Of a stretch of 64,000 nt of DNA, positions 22,801 to 34,589 are shown piece after piece. The stretch comes from Toxotes chatareus. Its lineage: Eukaryota > Chordata > Actinopteri > Toxotidae. How positions within the stretch are numbered: position 1 is the first letter of the stretch; each line of letters begins with the position of its first letter. Both the position numbers and the translations under genes were made by a program. The notes beneath the pieces are model-generated. The model saw nothing but the letters and a program-made list of their open reading frames with translations, did not search any database and was not told where the DNA came from. Where the stretch lies: contig CM028891.1 of NCBI GenBank assembly GCA_016801885.1, forward strand, positions 11,825,517 to 11,889,516. Reading direction: 5' to 3'.

Positions 22801-24350
22801 ACTGTGAACACTTGACTTTGAGCCTTAAAGAGTGTCGACTTCAAGAGATCCTTAAATGTACACAAACAGGAGTTAAAAACTGGAATCTATAGGAGGATGT
22901 GTGTGCGAGAGCTTGATGGAGAAGAATGTAAGTGGCCCTCATGGTGTCACTGCCGCCCAGCCCAGTGAACAGATGCACAACGGGCCAGCTGGAGGTCCCC
23001 TCCCTCAGCAGAACCCCCCCCCCACACACACACACACTCACACACCCCAGCCCCGGAGGAAACACAGCTCTGAGGGCTGCCGTCATATGTTTTCAACGTT
23101 TGTACAACGCCTGATAAATGTAATGTAAAAGGGGCTTTGTGTGCGGGGGGCAGTGGGGGTTGACTGTGATTGCTGGTAATAACTGACTAATAGAATAAAG
23201 CAATAACGCACAGCCTCAGGGCGAGAGCCCTGTACCGACAATTTCATACTGCAGATTTATCATTGTGTGGAAATTAGCATTTCAGTCTGTTCACTTTCCC
23301 ATCTGAAGGCGCTCTGTCATGAGACCGTGTTCCCTGAAAAGATCTGTCGACTTCAGGTCTCCTTCGTCACGACACTCCATAACTCTCCTAACACCCCATG
23401 GGGAAAGACATCTCTAAGTTGATGGGGAACAATAATGATGGAGATTTGCAACATGGCTTTTGTAGGCACTTCATAAACAACAGACTATTAAAATACAATT
23501 ACAATATTGGACACTGATACAAAAAAATTGAAATTGGATGATCTATCTGCTTTAGTGCTACAATGTACGTATTTCACTGGCGCCGTCTGTTACGACAAGA
23601 CATGAGGAAAAGAAATGAAATGACTCACTCCTCCATCTCTTTCAGCTAAAAGAGGCTGTTACTTTTTACTTTTTGTTACTTAGAAAAAGGTTTGAAGACT
23701 TGAAAGGCACTTAAAATCTTGATTTACAGAGATATTTTAAAGATAACAAGGCTGCTCATATAAATATACAAATTGAAATGAGATTTGTTAATATTGCATA
23801 AAAGGAGTTCCTTTCATCTTGATTAAGTAGGACAAATGACATGAAAAGCCAGTGTTAGCTAACAAGATATACAAATCTACTTATTTATTTACTTTACATT
23901 TCTGTTTTGCCATGTTGGAAAAAAACAAACAAGCCATTTCAAGCCAAACATCCACTGCATTTGCTCCCTTGAACCCCATTTGGTGTTTAAAAAATTAGAG
24001 TTAGATCGTTATTTCCTTACTTTTGATGCACTCTCTGCTCATGTTGAAAACACAACAGAGGTGAACCAAGAAATTCTGTCTATGAAAAGACTTTAAGTCT
24101 TTAAGTTAGCCTTTACTTGTGTTCATTTTCACCAGAATGGCTGTTGCTCACTAACAGAGTCAACGAGCAACTGAATAAGCAAATGGTACTCAGTGGATAA
24201 TTTTGCTTACAATGTTCCGGAGGCCTATGATTAGAATATTAATTAGGCCCATCTATGACAGTCAGATAATAACAATGTCAGTGGGCTGAATGGATTCTGT
24301 GACCTGTAAAAGGCCTATTCACAATCTCCAGTCTGCCATAGTTCATTCTT
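22801..24350. other. Non-coding stretch with C/CA tract and a possible conserved patch
   Basis: A C-run followed by CACACACA lies at about 23017-23046 and explains the Pro/His-rich frames over it. From about 23180 to 23410 a repeat-free patch (GCAATAACGCAC, GGAAATTAGCATTTC, GAAGGCGCTCTG) resembles a weak conserved block. The remainder is AT-leaning with nothing recognised. Confidence 0.45.
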
Positions 24351-25636
24351 TTGGCCACAGGCAGCAGACTTTTTCACACCCTTTCTAAACGTTCTGATTG
24401 TCCCTCACTGAAACACTGTGGAGGAAGGATGTTAAGAAATACAAATATATTTAAAAAAAAAAAAAAAGTGCATGTTTTATATCAAACAAAGTTAAAACTC
24501 ACAGATCTTTTAGAACTTTTTTTTTTTTCAATTTCTGAAGAGATGTCTATCAATGTGTATCCTCCTTGCAAAAGAGTTGACTTGACTATGTTTGGGCTTT
24601 AATTACATGACATGGATCACAAACTCCAAAGCAGAGAAAACTTCCTACCACACCCACAGCCGATGTTCTCTTGTTCCTCTATAATGAATTAGTGATGCCT
24701 TTTCTGCCTCTCAGGTTGTACCCAACTACCAGGATTAAAAGATTAAAAAAAAACATGTGAAAAGTTTGTTTGTTTCATTTCTTGTAACTTTCATTGTCTT
24801 GACATCCCATTCGATCCATCATAACATGCAGCCAAAACACTGCAGGATCTTTGAATTAATAATTCTGATGTAAATAGTATCCCTTGTTTGACCTATTAAT
24901 GCTGGAACATTACTCAAGTTGTGTCTCCTGGGATGTTAGCGGGACGCCTCTGCTCAGTTAACGGGATGCCTCAGTGAGGGAGGCCACAGACATTTTCTGT
25001 ACAGGCTACTTACAGCAATCAGAGCACTTAAGAAACACAGCCAATGAAAACATGGCATCCTCACACTGACTAAAAACAAGGCTTTCAAGGGTCAGTAGGT
25101 TCATTGTATGTATTATTGTTAAGTTTCTTGGGAAAAGGCAGGATAAGCTTTTGTTTTTTTTTTTGAGCTCAGTGACAACATCCCATGAAACGAGATAGGT
25201 CAGCCATCTTAACCCACGTGCAATTCGAGAGTTTTCCAACAAGAAAAGTTTAGTTTGTAACGATTTACACCAAGTGAAGTCCAGTTATACATTTCTGTAT
25301 CTGGATTTTATTTCTAGATATTCGAATGAACAGTGTAATTACTCATATGTTCTAACACTTAATTGACTCATGAGTATAAATTTAAACCTGTCATGGCATT
25401 GTGGACAAATGCAGCATGGGACTGGACTGAGTTTTCACAAGCTGAGCAGATGACAGTTAGACTCAAAACAACATTATGCAACTACTGTACCTTAAAATAA
25501 CAGATTCCTTTTTTTTTTTTTTATTTTAATAGAACACTGACCTGTAATATGGAAACTGGTGCCTCTTTCATCCCCACACCACACCCTGAATATAAGGTAG
25601 CTCGATATTTTTAGTATGGACATCATGGCGGAGGTG
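24351..25636. other. Non-coding, AT-leaning, homopolymer-bearing
   Basis: Poly(A) at about 24452-24466, poly(T) at about 24519-24529, poly(T) at about 25510-25522. Frames at 24351-24602 (+) and 25006-25242 (-) have no recognisable domains. Nothing else was noted. Confidence 0.55.
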
Positions 25637-25709
25637 AAAGAACTAGCTCAGTGGTGCACTGGCCATCGAGCATTCTGGGACAAATCCCACAGGGCTGTCG
25701 CATCAGTGG
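25637..25709 (+). other. Possible tRNA-derived (SINE-like) relic
   Basis: TAGCTCAGTGG at 25644-25654 is a full match to an RNA polymerase III A box as found in tRNAs. GGGACAAATCC about 24 bases later resembles a degraded B box (GGTTCGANTCC) at roughly seven of eleven positions. The A-to-B spacing is shorter than in an intact tRNA and no clover-leaf was found, so an active tRNA gene is unlikely. A decayed tRNA-derived SINE or coincidence are both possible. Confidence 0.2.
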
Positions 25710-26200
25710 GCGGTGAACCGTCAAAAAATCCATAAAGTTTTTACCTGCCCTTTCTGTGTACCTGTCATTCAGGGTGTGCATGAAATCGTGCTGCATGTGT
25801 TCCTGGACTGGGCTCACCAGCCACATTGTATACTGTACATATGTAATCAACCTTTACCAACCTGACCCGAGCATCCACCCCGGGCCGGCCCCTGCGGATA
25901 AGTCCTGGGCTGAATTTATTTCCCAGTAAACCTCTGGGCCACCTCCTAGCATCTAAATTTTAGCACTCAATTGCTGAGGGTTCAGATGTTTTCAGTCAAT
26001 TAGATTAGCTTAATGCTGACTTGACATGAGTAGACAGCGTGATTGCTGGTTTGTACTGAGATGATGATTTTGTGTTTATTGCCTGAGGGATTGATAGGCT
26101 CTGTTTTCTGCACATGAGCTGTTAGCTCTATGGGAATGCTGCTTCCACTACCCTTAGCCTGGCATCCTGTAAATTACCACTTGTGGCTGCAGAGGTTGCT
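25710..26200. promoter_or_regulatory. Weak candidate conserved-type block
   Basis: Starts in a GC-rich patch (CCCCGGGCCGGCCCC near 25876-25892) and continues at about 25950-26060 with CTCAATTGCTGAGGG, CAGTCAATTAGATTAGC and CTTAATGCTGAC. These homeodomain-type words sit in repeat-free sequence. Function is inferred. Confidence 0.25.
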
Positions 26201-26783
26201 GTTCCCACTACTCAGCAAAAGTTGCATAGTCTTGCTTTAAACAATATCCTTCAATATAGTGTATATTGTAATAAGTAACCCTACATTCATTCATGTAATC
26301 ACAGCAGTGTGCTAGTTTTGATGAAGTCAATATTAATGAATATTTGTTATAATTGCTGTATAATGGATAGCAGTTATGCCACAGGTGATAATGGCAACAA
26401 AATGTTGTGTTGTACACTTGTATATCATTACACCACAGACAGCAGAGGTACTAAGTCATTGCTTTCTAGCAATGTAAGGAAAGTGTGTACATACAAATGA
26501 CCAAGGTCTGTTGCTTCATCAAGGCCCAGGTGGCAACAGCATATATACAAAACTGAGTTAAGTCACAGAGCTGCAACTTGTAAAAGCTTGTAGAGGTAGA
26601 AATCATGTTTGAAAACAGGGGATTGTGGTTTTGTAACAATTGACATTTTGGGAGGTTTTGTTGGGGCACATCATGACACTCATTTTAACTTTTAGAGTTA
26701 AATGTTGATCATTCAGTTTTCTTAATTGTTTTATTTCTGAATTATTACGTAGTAAATGATGCGGATCACAGTGTGCTAAATCC
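26201..26783. other. AT-rich non-coding sequence, nothing recognised
   Basis: Short overlapping frames on both strands, no domain, no repeats of note. Confidence 0.6.
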
Positions 26784-27010
26784 CAAAGTGACATCTTCAG
26801 ATTGCTGATTAACCATTCATCCAGATTTTATCTGACCAATCATCCAAAACCAAAATATATTCAATTTACTGTCACATAAGACCAAAAAAGCGGCAAATCC
26901 TCACAATTGAGAGGCTTCAAATTGGTAATATTTGGCATATTTGCTTGAAAACTAACTTAAACCATTAATTATCAAAATATCAATCAAAATCAACTAAGTA
27001 TTTCAGCTTT
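26784..27010 (-). mobile_element. MITE-like element, copy 2 (opposite orientation)
   Basis: Reads AAAGTGACATCTTCAGATTG, then ATCTGACCAATCATCCAAAA, ATATATTCAATTTACTGTCA, CGGCAAATCCTCACAATTG and finally ACCATTAATTATCAAAATAT with TTTCAGCTTT. That is the reverse-oriented word order of the same fish element family as copies 1 and 4. It is diverged, non-coding and lacks clear target-site duplications. This copy preserves the element's interior best. Confidence 0.6.
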
Positions 27011-28079
27011 AAAAAGCACTACAGAACAAATATATTCACCAAGCCACAGCCAAATCTCATTTAACAAAAACCAAACAAGACAAAGTGTAAAATACACACT
27101 TACAGTTGCTACAAACACGACCTCAAAGGGCTCCGAGCTATAATTTTTTAAGGATTAACTCCCTGGTGAGTATTAGGCGTAAATCAGCCTACCCCCCCAA
27201 AACAAAATTCAATCTTTGTGAATCTAGTCAAAGAGGCATTTTGTCTCCTCATTTCAGGAACACTTAGTGTTGTGTTAGAATTACTGGGCTGGCAGGCATG
27301 TGGCTAGTGGCAGTGCACTGCGGTGAATGAGTTAAATCAGCCCCTTGTGAACTCGACCCTGTGTCGTCACGAGAGGAAAGAGGCCAAAGACTCACGCAAT
27401 GAGGGTAATCCAACAGTGAGCCGGTGTGGCAGCGCTGCTTCCCGCTGGTCCCAGAAAGGCTCAAATAACTCCCATGTGCACCCAAGGAGAGCAGAGGACA
27501 GGCATACATCAGAGGGGGAGCTGGAGGTTGAAGGAGTGTGGATTTATCCTGGAGTTTGAGAGAGATGTTCCAATTGCAGCCTCCACCTAGTTGCCTTAGT
27601 GTCATCAATTCTGCCAATAGTGGAGTCATTGACTGTTGAGGTGATGGGTCTGTGTACTGTCTGCTGTCACAAAGATTGGTTACCATTAAGCTATGGTCTG
27701 GCCAGCTCGTCTTTTTTTTGTTGTTGTTGTTATGATGTGACACATGACAATGGAACACATTCGATTATTTTACATGTTATGCCGACAATAAGATGCTTAA
27801 TGAAGAATTCTGACCGTGATATGTAGTATATAACAAATTTAACAGCAGTAAAATAAACTTGTCAATGCTCTTTGGGCTACAAACCATGTAATGGCAAAGC
27901 TCTCCACAGTCTTTCAAATATATCTTTGGCATTTCTGTACTGCAGTTTCCCGATAAAGACTTTACAATAAAGATTAGTACATTTATACTTTATAATATTA
28001 TAACATTGACACAAATCATGTTGTCAAAAGAATCTGTGTCTACTAATTGCTCCAAATGTTATATTCCAATAATTCATCC
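27011..28079. other. Non-coding stretch, nothing recognised
   Basis: A minus-strand frame of 164 codons (27264-27758) crosses a mixed GC segment and ends in Asn-rich sequence from a TTG repeat (27718-27731). It has no recognisable domain or splice context and is treated as chance. The rest is AT-rich. Confidence 0.5.
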
Positions 28080-28230
28080 TCTGCAGTCAAGTGTCTACAG
28101 TGCCTTGGCTTTGCAGACTAATTAATTTGAACTGAAGATTTCCCCAAGCTGCTTTTCCTTCCTCTAATGAGAGACAAGTGCCAGTCAAACTGGGAGCCAT
28201 ACCGCTGTCCAACATTAAAATAGAAGCCTT
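28080..28230. promoter_or_regulatory. Candidate conserved-type non-coding block
   Basis: Repeat-free, with CAGACTAATTAATTTG (paired TAAT cores), CCTCTAATGAG and AACATTAAAATAG words. Small but compact. Enhancer role is inferred. Confidence 0.3.
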
Positions 28231-29239
28231 CAGCAGTCTGTCTGGGGTGTGACGGGGGTTGGAGGGGTGATTGCTCAGACCAGCAGCCACCACCTGCTTT
28301 GCTTGTTCACACTGTCATTGGTGCCCTTTTTTGGTGCGTGCAGAGTCTTTAAGAGTTTAGCTATGCCTTTGATGCCTTCTTTGATTTTTAGAATATGCAC
28401 GGGATCAATAAGGAGCACAGACTTCAAAGCTCAGGCACCCCTCACCTGCTGCTGGTCACCATTTCTGAAGTGTTTCCAATCATGTACAGAGGCTAAACAA
28501 ACAGTCAGGAGGGGCAGACTTCATGATCAATAAAAAGTAATACCATGCGTACAGAAATTTGGCAGCTTGATCAGACTAAACAAAATATTTTAGCCACTTG
28601 AGGTTTCTTTTCTTTTGAGCAGGATATTTCTTTGCATGTAAATAAGAGTGAAGGAAAGGAACAGCAGTAAATTTCAAAGTGAGAAGATGCAAGCCTCTTG
28701 CTTAAATATCATTTACAGCAACTGCCTTATTTTATGAGCCAAGATGTATGCTTATAATTCCACTGTAGAAACACACTCTCACACACACACACTAACACAC
28801 ACTTCAAAGTGCTTAGATTAATGCGTAATAATCTCCAAGAGCCATAACGGTTTAATAACTCACTCAGATGTCTCTAATGCGTCAATCAAGTCTCAAACAC
28901 TAAAAATTTTGATAATAATGCTTTTTTTTTTCTTCCTACAAATCTAGTAACCTAAGTGGCAGCAAAGTTCAAAGAAGCAGATTGTAATGCATGTTATGGA
29001 AATAAACCCGGGACTGATTATCCTTTAAATCTCTGGGTGCCCCAACCCCCTCTAAAAATGGCTGTCATGATGAAATGACTATCCTTTATTACATTCTTCT
29101 CCCTTAATCCTACTCAATTTATTAGAGGGGGAGTGCCTTGGCACAACAATGCCAAAACACATTTCCATGGGAGCCCACACGGCATGATGTCCATGAAGGG
29201 AGAGACAACTGATTTCCTATGCAAAGGGTCCTTTTGAAA
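28231..29239. other. Non-coding stretch with short CA runs
   Basis: An interrupted CA run lies at about 28772-28803 and a T-run at about 28922-28931. A plus-strand 94-codon frame (28249-28533) has no recognisable domain. The rest is plain sequence. Confidence 0.55.
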
Positions 29240-29252
29240 GGGGGGGGGGGGG
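29240..29252. repeat. Poly(G) tract
   Basis: Thirteen G residues. The length is likely unreliable because G homopolymers are error-prone. Confidence 0.85.
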
Positions 29253-29421
29253 AAGGAGACAAATGATTCTTTTATTGCAAATGACAGTGTTTTGTTTAGG
29301 GGGGCTGAGGGTAGTGAAGCCAGCATGACTTCTGCTCGCACACTTTAATTCAGCTGATGCAGGTGCATGGTTAATTGCAGGTGTGGCAGTGGCCGGCCTC
29401 CACCTCTCTGTATATCCTCAT

Positions 29422-29422
<1 letters not shown>

Positions 29423-29503
<81 letters not shown>

Positions 29504-29505
29504 AC
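29423..29505. repeat. Long (CA)n microsatellite
   Basis: About 37 uninterrupted CA units followed by an AA interruption and a few more. This is the longest dinucleotide array in the window and the cause of the Cys-Val and Thr-His frames on the two strands. Highly likely to be length-polymorphic, with Z-DNA potential. Confidence 0.97.
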
Positions 29506-29749
29506 TCAGACACTTGGCTTTCTGTATAGACATTAGCCAGGTACTGAGAGAACAGATCAGTAAGCAGTTCATTTGCATTTCGCCATTCAAACTCTGCTGT
29601 AAGTCTGAGAGAAACTGAAGGGCCCTATTCAGAAATCTTAATAGTCTAGTGGATATCACAGTGTGGGAAAGCTAAGCACAAACTTTCAGTGTGAGGAGAA
29701 TTTACAAAAGACTTACTGTGAACTGTTAGCTTATTGTCCTTGAAATAAA

Positions 29750-30470
29750 TAATAGGGGGAAATTCAGTTTAGTTCCTGTAGGAGAGGCTGAAATATGGCA
29801 AACGCCAAATCCAGCAGTGAGGGAGCAAATCCTATAATGGAAAGCTTTAATTTCCATTTTGTCAGTTAAACAAGATTTTAACTACACTCACTTTTCGTCT
29901 TTACTCTTTATGCTCTTAAGAAAATGCGATGCGAGAAATACCGTAGAAATGAGAGTGGGAGGGAAAAAAAAGAAACTTCTAAATGAAACCTCTCTCTCCA
30001 AAATCCCAAATGAGAGGAAATTACTCATCAAGTGATTATGAAACTGTTGGCATTATAGAAATCAGAGTGAAAGAATAGAGTCAGGAGGAAAGGAGGGAGG
30101 GGGTTGGCAATTTGTTCTCAATGGACAGCGGATGAAGAGGTGGCAAGTTAGTCTCCAATCTGAAGGGTCTCCTTGTAAAGCTAATTCCAGTTAATGGCCA
30201 GGGAACAAGGCTCCACTAACCCACTATATCTGACATCCTGGCTCCAGGCAATCAGACTGACATTAATGCAGGCTCCAAAAGAGACACCTCGTCATCAGGA
30301 ATTTTCCTCATTGGCACCGAAAATGCCAGGCTGCACACCTCTGACTGCGTGGCCCCCACATCTATTAACCTTATTGATTTGGAGCCCTGCTGAGCCCCTC
30401 CAGAGCTCCCGCCCCCCTGCTGCCGGACTGAAGTGGATCAATCCTACGCTGGGGGCCACAACTCGATAAC
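29750..30470. promoter_or_regulatory. Candidate conserved-type non-coding block
   Basis: Two repeat-free cores, about 29800-29900 (GCCAAATCC, AAGCTTTAATTTCC, CAGTTAAACAAG) and about 30180-30470 (GCTAATTCCAGTTAATGG, GACATTAATGCAGG, TCTATTAACC, TTATTGATTTGG). The second core turns GC-richer at its end. No exon signals were recognised, and a 91-codon plus-strand frame over it lacks a domain. Confidence 0.33.
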
Positions 30471-31979
30471 AACCCAGTGCTCAGAGACTACTGTTTACAA
30501 CCTGAAATGAATACACACATAGATGCTGCTCTGTATATTCACTGCTCACCTGACACTATTTTGTCTGAAGATAAAAGTTTTAATAAGTCTTAATTATATC
30601 AAAAATAATGATTGACTTCAATAACTTTACTGGAAACAGACCACTAGTATTCACCCATGCCCGATTGTGCTATCTTGAATAAAAAGAGATGCATAAAAAT
30701 ACCAACACATAAAACTAAATATGGTTATTTGTCAAAAGGAGCACATGCTTTACAGTATATTAACCTCTGCAGCTAAGACCATGCTAGTCAAAACTATTCT
30801 GTTTATTGATTTTTCAGTGCAGTTAATTTGCACTAACAAAGTGCCCTTCAGAGTAAATATTCTGCATCAAACACTTGAGGCAATCAGCATACTCTGCCCC
30901 ACAATTGTACACTTAAAGTTTAATCAATGCAAATTACATGTAACAAACTACTTAATATTTTGCCTGGCACCATTGGGACAATAACTGTCGAAGCTTATCT
31001 CTCATAGTGTTTTGTACAGTGGAAGGCCATGTGACCACACAGCAGTTCTTTCAGTGCTCTTCAAAATAAATTCCTAACTAAATACTGTATTCTTGTTTCC
31101 TGCCTCTCCAAACAGTGTAATATTCACTAGTAACACTATAAAGAACATCTGTATAACTTTATTCAGTTAGTGATTCACATACATAAACCCAAACTTCACT
31201 CTGCAATGAGCCAAGTTCCATTCCTTTTTGAAGTGGGGGTCTCAAGTGAAAAAAAAAGGCATCTGTGAAAACAACCCACTGTGTCTTTAAACTTTGAGCA
31301 CATTCTTACTGCCCAGCTGTATCAACTCCAGCAGTACAACAACACTAGAAAAGTCACTGATATCTATTATAACACTATGGGACCTTTGGTTGGAGTCTAT
31401 GATCAACATCGTGACTGATGATGTTTCATTTTCTGAAGAGCATTTCATCTTCCTACGCTCTGCAAAGCCAAGCAGCTCTGGTATGCAGCGAGTGCAGCAT
31501 GACAGAAGTGGCAGCAGCACTCACATTTTCTGCAAATGTAAATGTGGCTGGTAATACTGTAGCATTCACTGTGCCAGAGTGGAAAGCACTGTGTGGCAGT
31601 ATAGTGCTGGATGCCTGGTAAGCTACCACAGGCTCTGTGTGATGGAAGCATAAGCATCAGTGTCGAGAACGGTTGGTCACATCTGCGACTCATCATCAGC
31701 CAGTGGAGCCCAGCAGGGGGAAAAATGTACACCCAGGGCAAATCTGTAAACACCAATTTAATCTGCATGGAGAAAGTTACTGTCATCAGCTGTGACAGCA
31801 AAAGCCTCTGGGCCACGCCAATGCGCAAAGAGTCACTCTTCTTCCCCCAATATCTCTGTCAAACGCAGACATTAAGCCATTATGGACGTCAAAAATCTGC
31901 CATTGAGAAGTTCTTTTCTCTCTGCCAGTCAGCGCTGCAGAATGGATTTTATAGGGCCACAGTGTAAATGATGTAGATG
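30471..31979. other. Non-coding, AT-rich then mixed; chance frames only
   Basis: 30471-31280 is AT-rich filler. Between 31287 and 31967 four overlapping frames of 67-127 codons run on both strands. None has a recognisable domain, and their mutual overlap in different phases argues against coding. Confidence 0.5.
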
Positions 31980-32230
31980 CCCTGCAGTTCCTCCTTTTAC
32001 ATTAATTGCTGACAAATTGCTATTGACCTTTGGAATTAGAATTAGAAAATTTGGCATTTATCACCATATAATTATTCATCCTTCACAAGAGTTGATTTGA
32101 GATTTTTTGACAATAAGGCAAGAAGTGGTGAGGAGAATTTGTATCCATTAATGGTCAGATCTTGTTGTAATTAATTTAGGGTCATACTCAGACTTAAGAA
32201 GATTTTTCCCATATCTGTAGCTTTTAAAAC
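31980..32230. promoter_or_regulatory. Candidate conserved-type non-coding block
   Basis: TAAT-dense and repeat-free: ACATTAATTGC, AGAATTAGAATTAG, CATATAATTATTC, CCATTAATGG, GTAATTAATTTAGG. It also contains TATTGACCTTTGG (32021-32033), holding a nuclear-receptor-like TGACCTTTG. Enhancer function is inferred. Confidence 0.33.
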
Positions 32231-32729
32231 TGACTGTGGGTGCTGTCGTCATGTTGTTTCTTGGCAGCGGAGCCAGTCTAAGGCAAAGTCAACACCAGGG
32301 ACGATGAACATTTAACAATAATGAGAATTACTAGTGGTCCCTCCCCCGTTTTTCATACCCTAACATCCTGATTTCATGGGTGACACTTAGGGACCCCCCA
32401 GGCTCTCTAATGTGCGCTTGGGGACCCATGTGGTAGTCATAGCCAAGGCTTTTTATCAGACACAGGGATAAGTGTAGCAGTACGGAGGAAACAGGGAAAT
32501 GCGGCATGTTCATTAGATTTGATGCAGTGGAAATCTCACGCAAAATGAATTTAAAAGCATTTTCTTTAGCTAAACAGTTGTTTACACACAAGCATAAGAC
32601 ATCATGTCTGGATTATCTGAATGTCGCTGAAGAGCTGGCATTCTGTAGCTGATTAACACAATAACACGCAAACCCCCAAACTGTCAGTGTGACCACTTCA
32701 TGCTGGCAGTTTTCTTACCACCAGTAGAA
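32231..32729. other. Non-coding sequence, nothing recognised
   Basis: Mixed sequence; a minus-strand 86-codon frame (32331-32591) has no recognised domain. Confidence 0.5.
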
Positions 32730-33070
32730 ACTGATGTCAATGGACTGGTGGCCCAGCATCCACGGTCTGCGATCTGTCAATCCCTTTTGGGGTCACCATG
32801 TTTGCAATGGCAGGGACTTACACGGTTCAGCTGGCTTGGGCCCAGAGAAGGGAAGGGGGCAGGCCGAGCGGGCTATCGCACTGCCCCCTGGGGCGGCTAC
32901 TGACAGACTAGGAACATCAGGACAGATTTGGGAAGGCAATGTCGACGGGGGAGCATGGGAGGGTCCGGCAGCGAGGGAGCAACCCTGCAGCAGGGCAGCT
33001 TCCCAGAATTCATTACTCACAGCTAATTTACAAACAAGGGAAAAACCTGGCTGCAGGACAGGCTTCGGCT
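32730..33070. other. GC-rich island-like patch without a gene
   Basis: Noticeably GC-richer than its surroundings, with about a dozen CpG dinucleotides (for example GTCGACGGGG and GTCCGGCAGCGAGG) and G-runs. Long frames on both strands (138 and 120 codons) reflect the high GC. No TATA, splice pair or domain was recognised. It could be a small CpG patch, a lncRNA promoter or a GC-rich conserved block. Confidence 0.35.
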
Positions 33071-33329
33071 TGTGGCCTCCTGCTGTAGCTCTACACTGTT
33101 CACAAGACTTCTCAATCCTAGTTTTCCTTGCCCAACATAGGGTAAAATGAAGCATCTGAAACTTTCGTATGGGACTTGTATTCTCTGTCCTGTTCTGAAG
33201 AGCAGTGGATGTGGGGGAACACTGAATGTATCCTGTACAGTATCTGACCTTACAAGATACAGTCTACTCTTAAAATATGCATATAAAGTAGGTGATTTGA
33301 TTTATTTTACACTGCGTGTATTTTCTGTC

Positions 33330-33830
33330 TAATCAAATTGCAGTCCTGCAGGTCCTTGATTCACTTTAAAGATGCTAGAGGTTGGGGAACATCTCCAGGA
33401 GAGCCACATATTGCATCACCCCCGCTGCTTTAACCCATTTACTTCATATCGCCAAGCCATGGCCAGGGATTCCAGCATGGGAGTGGTTTTATGTAGCGCT
33501 GGGCTAAAATAATTACATGACACCTTCAATTGTCTTGTCACCACTTTTAACCAAGACATTCACAGCCCCTAATTGAATGAACTGAAAGGAAGGAAAGCCC
33601 AGACAATTCCAGTAACTCGTAAATCTTCCATAAATGTTATTTGTTGTGGAAAAAATGGTGAATCCCATGCTGTTTAAATTCCTTAGGCCCGCTGTTGTCG
33701 ATTAAAAGGACAGTCAGCTGGACACCCCTGTCCTACTGTGTAATGGTCAGTGGCCAGGCCAGCAACCCCTGCTGCTTTGAGTAAATTAACACTGGGCAGG
33801 ACATTCTCTGTTATTTTAAATCACTATACA
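33330..33830. promoter_or_regulatory. Strong-looking candidate conserved-type non-coding block
   Basis: About 500 repeat-free bases of even composition with AAATAATTACATG, TTCAATTGTC, CCCTAATTGAATG, CCATAAATG, GTCGATTAAAAGG and GTAAATTAACAC words. It lies immediately upstream of the Tc1 relic, which bounds it. No frame of note. Enhancer identity is inferred from character alone. Confidence 0.36.
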
Positions 33831-33859
33831 AATACATGGGCAACAACCTCAGGAGGCCA

Positions 33860-33928
33860 AATGTCAACACAGACTAAATAAACAAATAAATAATCAAGAT
33901 AGAAAGAAAGAACAGAAGAAAGAAAATG
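33860..33928. repeat. Low-complexity AAAT/GAAA-type tract
   Basis: AAATAAACAAATAAATAA grading into AGAAAGAAAGAA-type sequence, ending at the left edge of the Tc1 relic. Confidence 0.6.
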
Positions 33929-33934
33929 GAATCT

Positions 33935-34512
33935 TAAACCTTTAACTCATTCAGCAGCCGAACACACTCATTGGATGGGTATTCTTTCTACAGTGGAAAT
34001 GAAACACTGCTTGGAAAATTAGTCCTTACACTGTCGCAGAAGATCCCACACGAGTGTTGCACTTGCAGTTTGCTTTGCTTTCACCTTCTGTCCAGTTCAT
34101 CCCAAACCAGCTCCATGGGGTTTAAGCCTGGGGACTGTGCTGGTCCTCATCATGTGAAGCCACTGTCTAGTTTTCTTCTAATGCTTTGGGTTATGTTTCT
34201 GTAGGATGAACCCCTGACCAACAAGACTGTTCTACTTTGTTACTTGCCTTTTTCCTCACCATTCTGATGACAATATACAGCACCACTTCTTATAGTACTA
34301 TATAATACTGCCCTCAGTTTGTTCCAACAACAGTTTGCTCCAACACTACCTTTTGTACAGACACAGGATTCGTAAATAATCAACAGAAGTTGGGACCTAA
34401 ACTTTTCCTCTTACCATTATATTGTTAAAGGTCATTCACTGGACCTGAGTTGCTTAAATGTCAATAAAAACTGGAAAAAACTGGGTTTTCAAAACTTTTG
34501 ACTGGTAGTGTA
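33935..34512 (-). mobile_element. Tc1/mariner-like transposon relic (internally deleted)
   Basis: The right end, ACTTTTGACTGGTAGTGTA at 34494-34512, matches the terminal inverted repeat consensus of fish Tc1-like elements. On the minus strand 34091-34146 reads GPAQSPGLNPMELVWDELD, the Tc1 transposase block around the third catalytic residue (E of NPxE retained; the usual D of SPDLNP is G). Around 34200-34236 the minus strand reads VGQGFILQKHNP, corresponding to the FxxQQDNDPKH region, with the second catalytic D absent. The N-terminal DNA-binding half is missing and no matching left inverted repeat was found. It is a dead, non-autonomous fragment, known family, old. Confidence 0.85.
34110..34236 (-). 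pseudogene. Tc1-family transposase remnant
   Basis: Transposase of the DD34E type, which cuts and pastes Tc1 elements at TA dinucleotides. Only parts of the C-terminal catalytic domain remain. The glutamate block is readable, the preceding aspartate block is degraded, and the helix-turn-helix DNA-binding domain is gone. It lies inside the relic whose right terminal repeat ends at 34512. It cannot encode an active enzyme. Confidence 0.75.
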
Positions 34513-34589
34513 TGTAAACACTAGCCATGAAGCTGTTGATTGGATGCTAACTGAGACTATGTTGTCAGGGATGGTGGAGGATTAAAGTG

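Noticed and set aside
27264..27758. 164-codon minus-strand frame
   Set aside because: Contains an Asn-rich run from a TTG repeat and no domain. Judged a chance frame.
29345..29659. Cys-Val and Thr-His repeat frames
   Set aside because: Direct translation of the long CA microsatellite.
33971..34204. 77-codon plus-strand frame
   Set aside because: Shadow of the minus-strand Tc1 transposase remnant.
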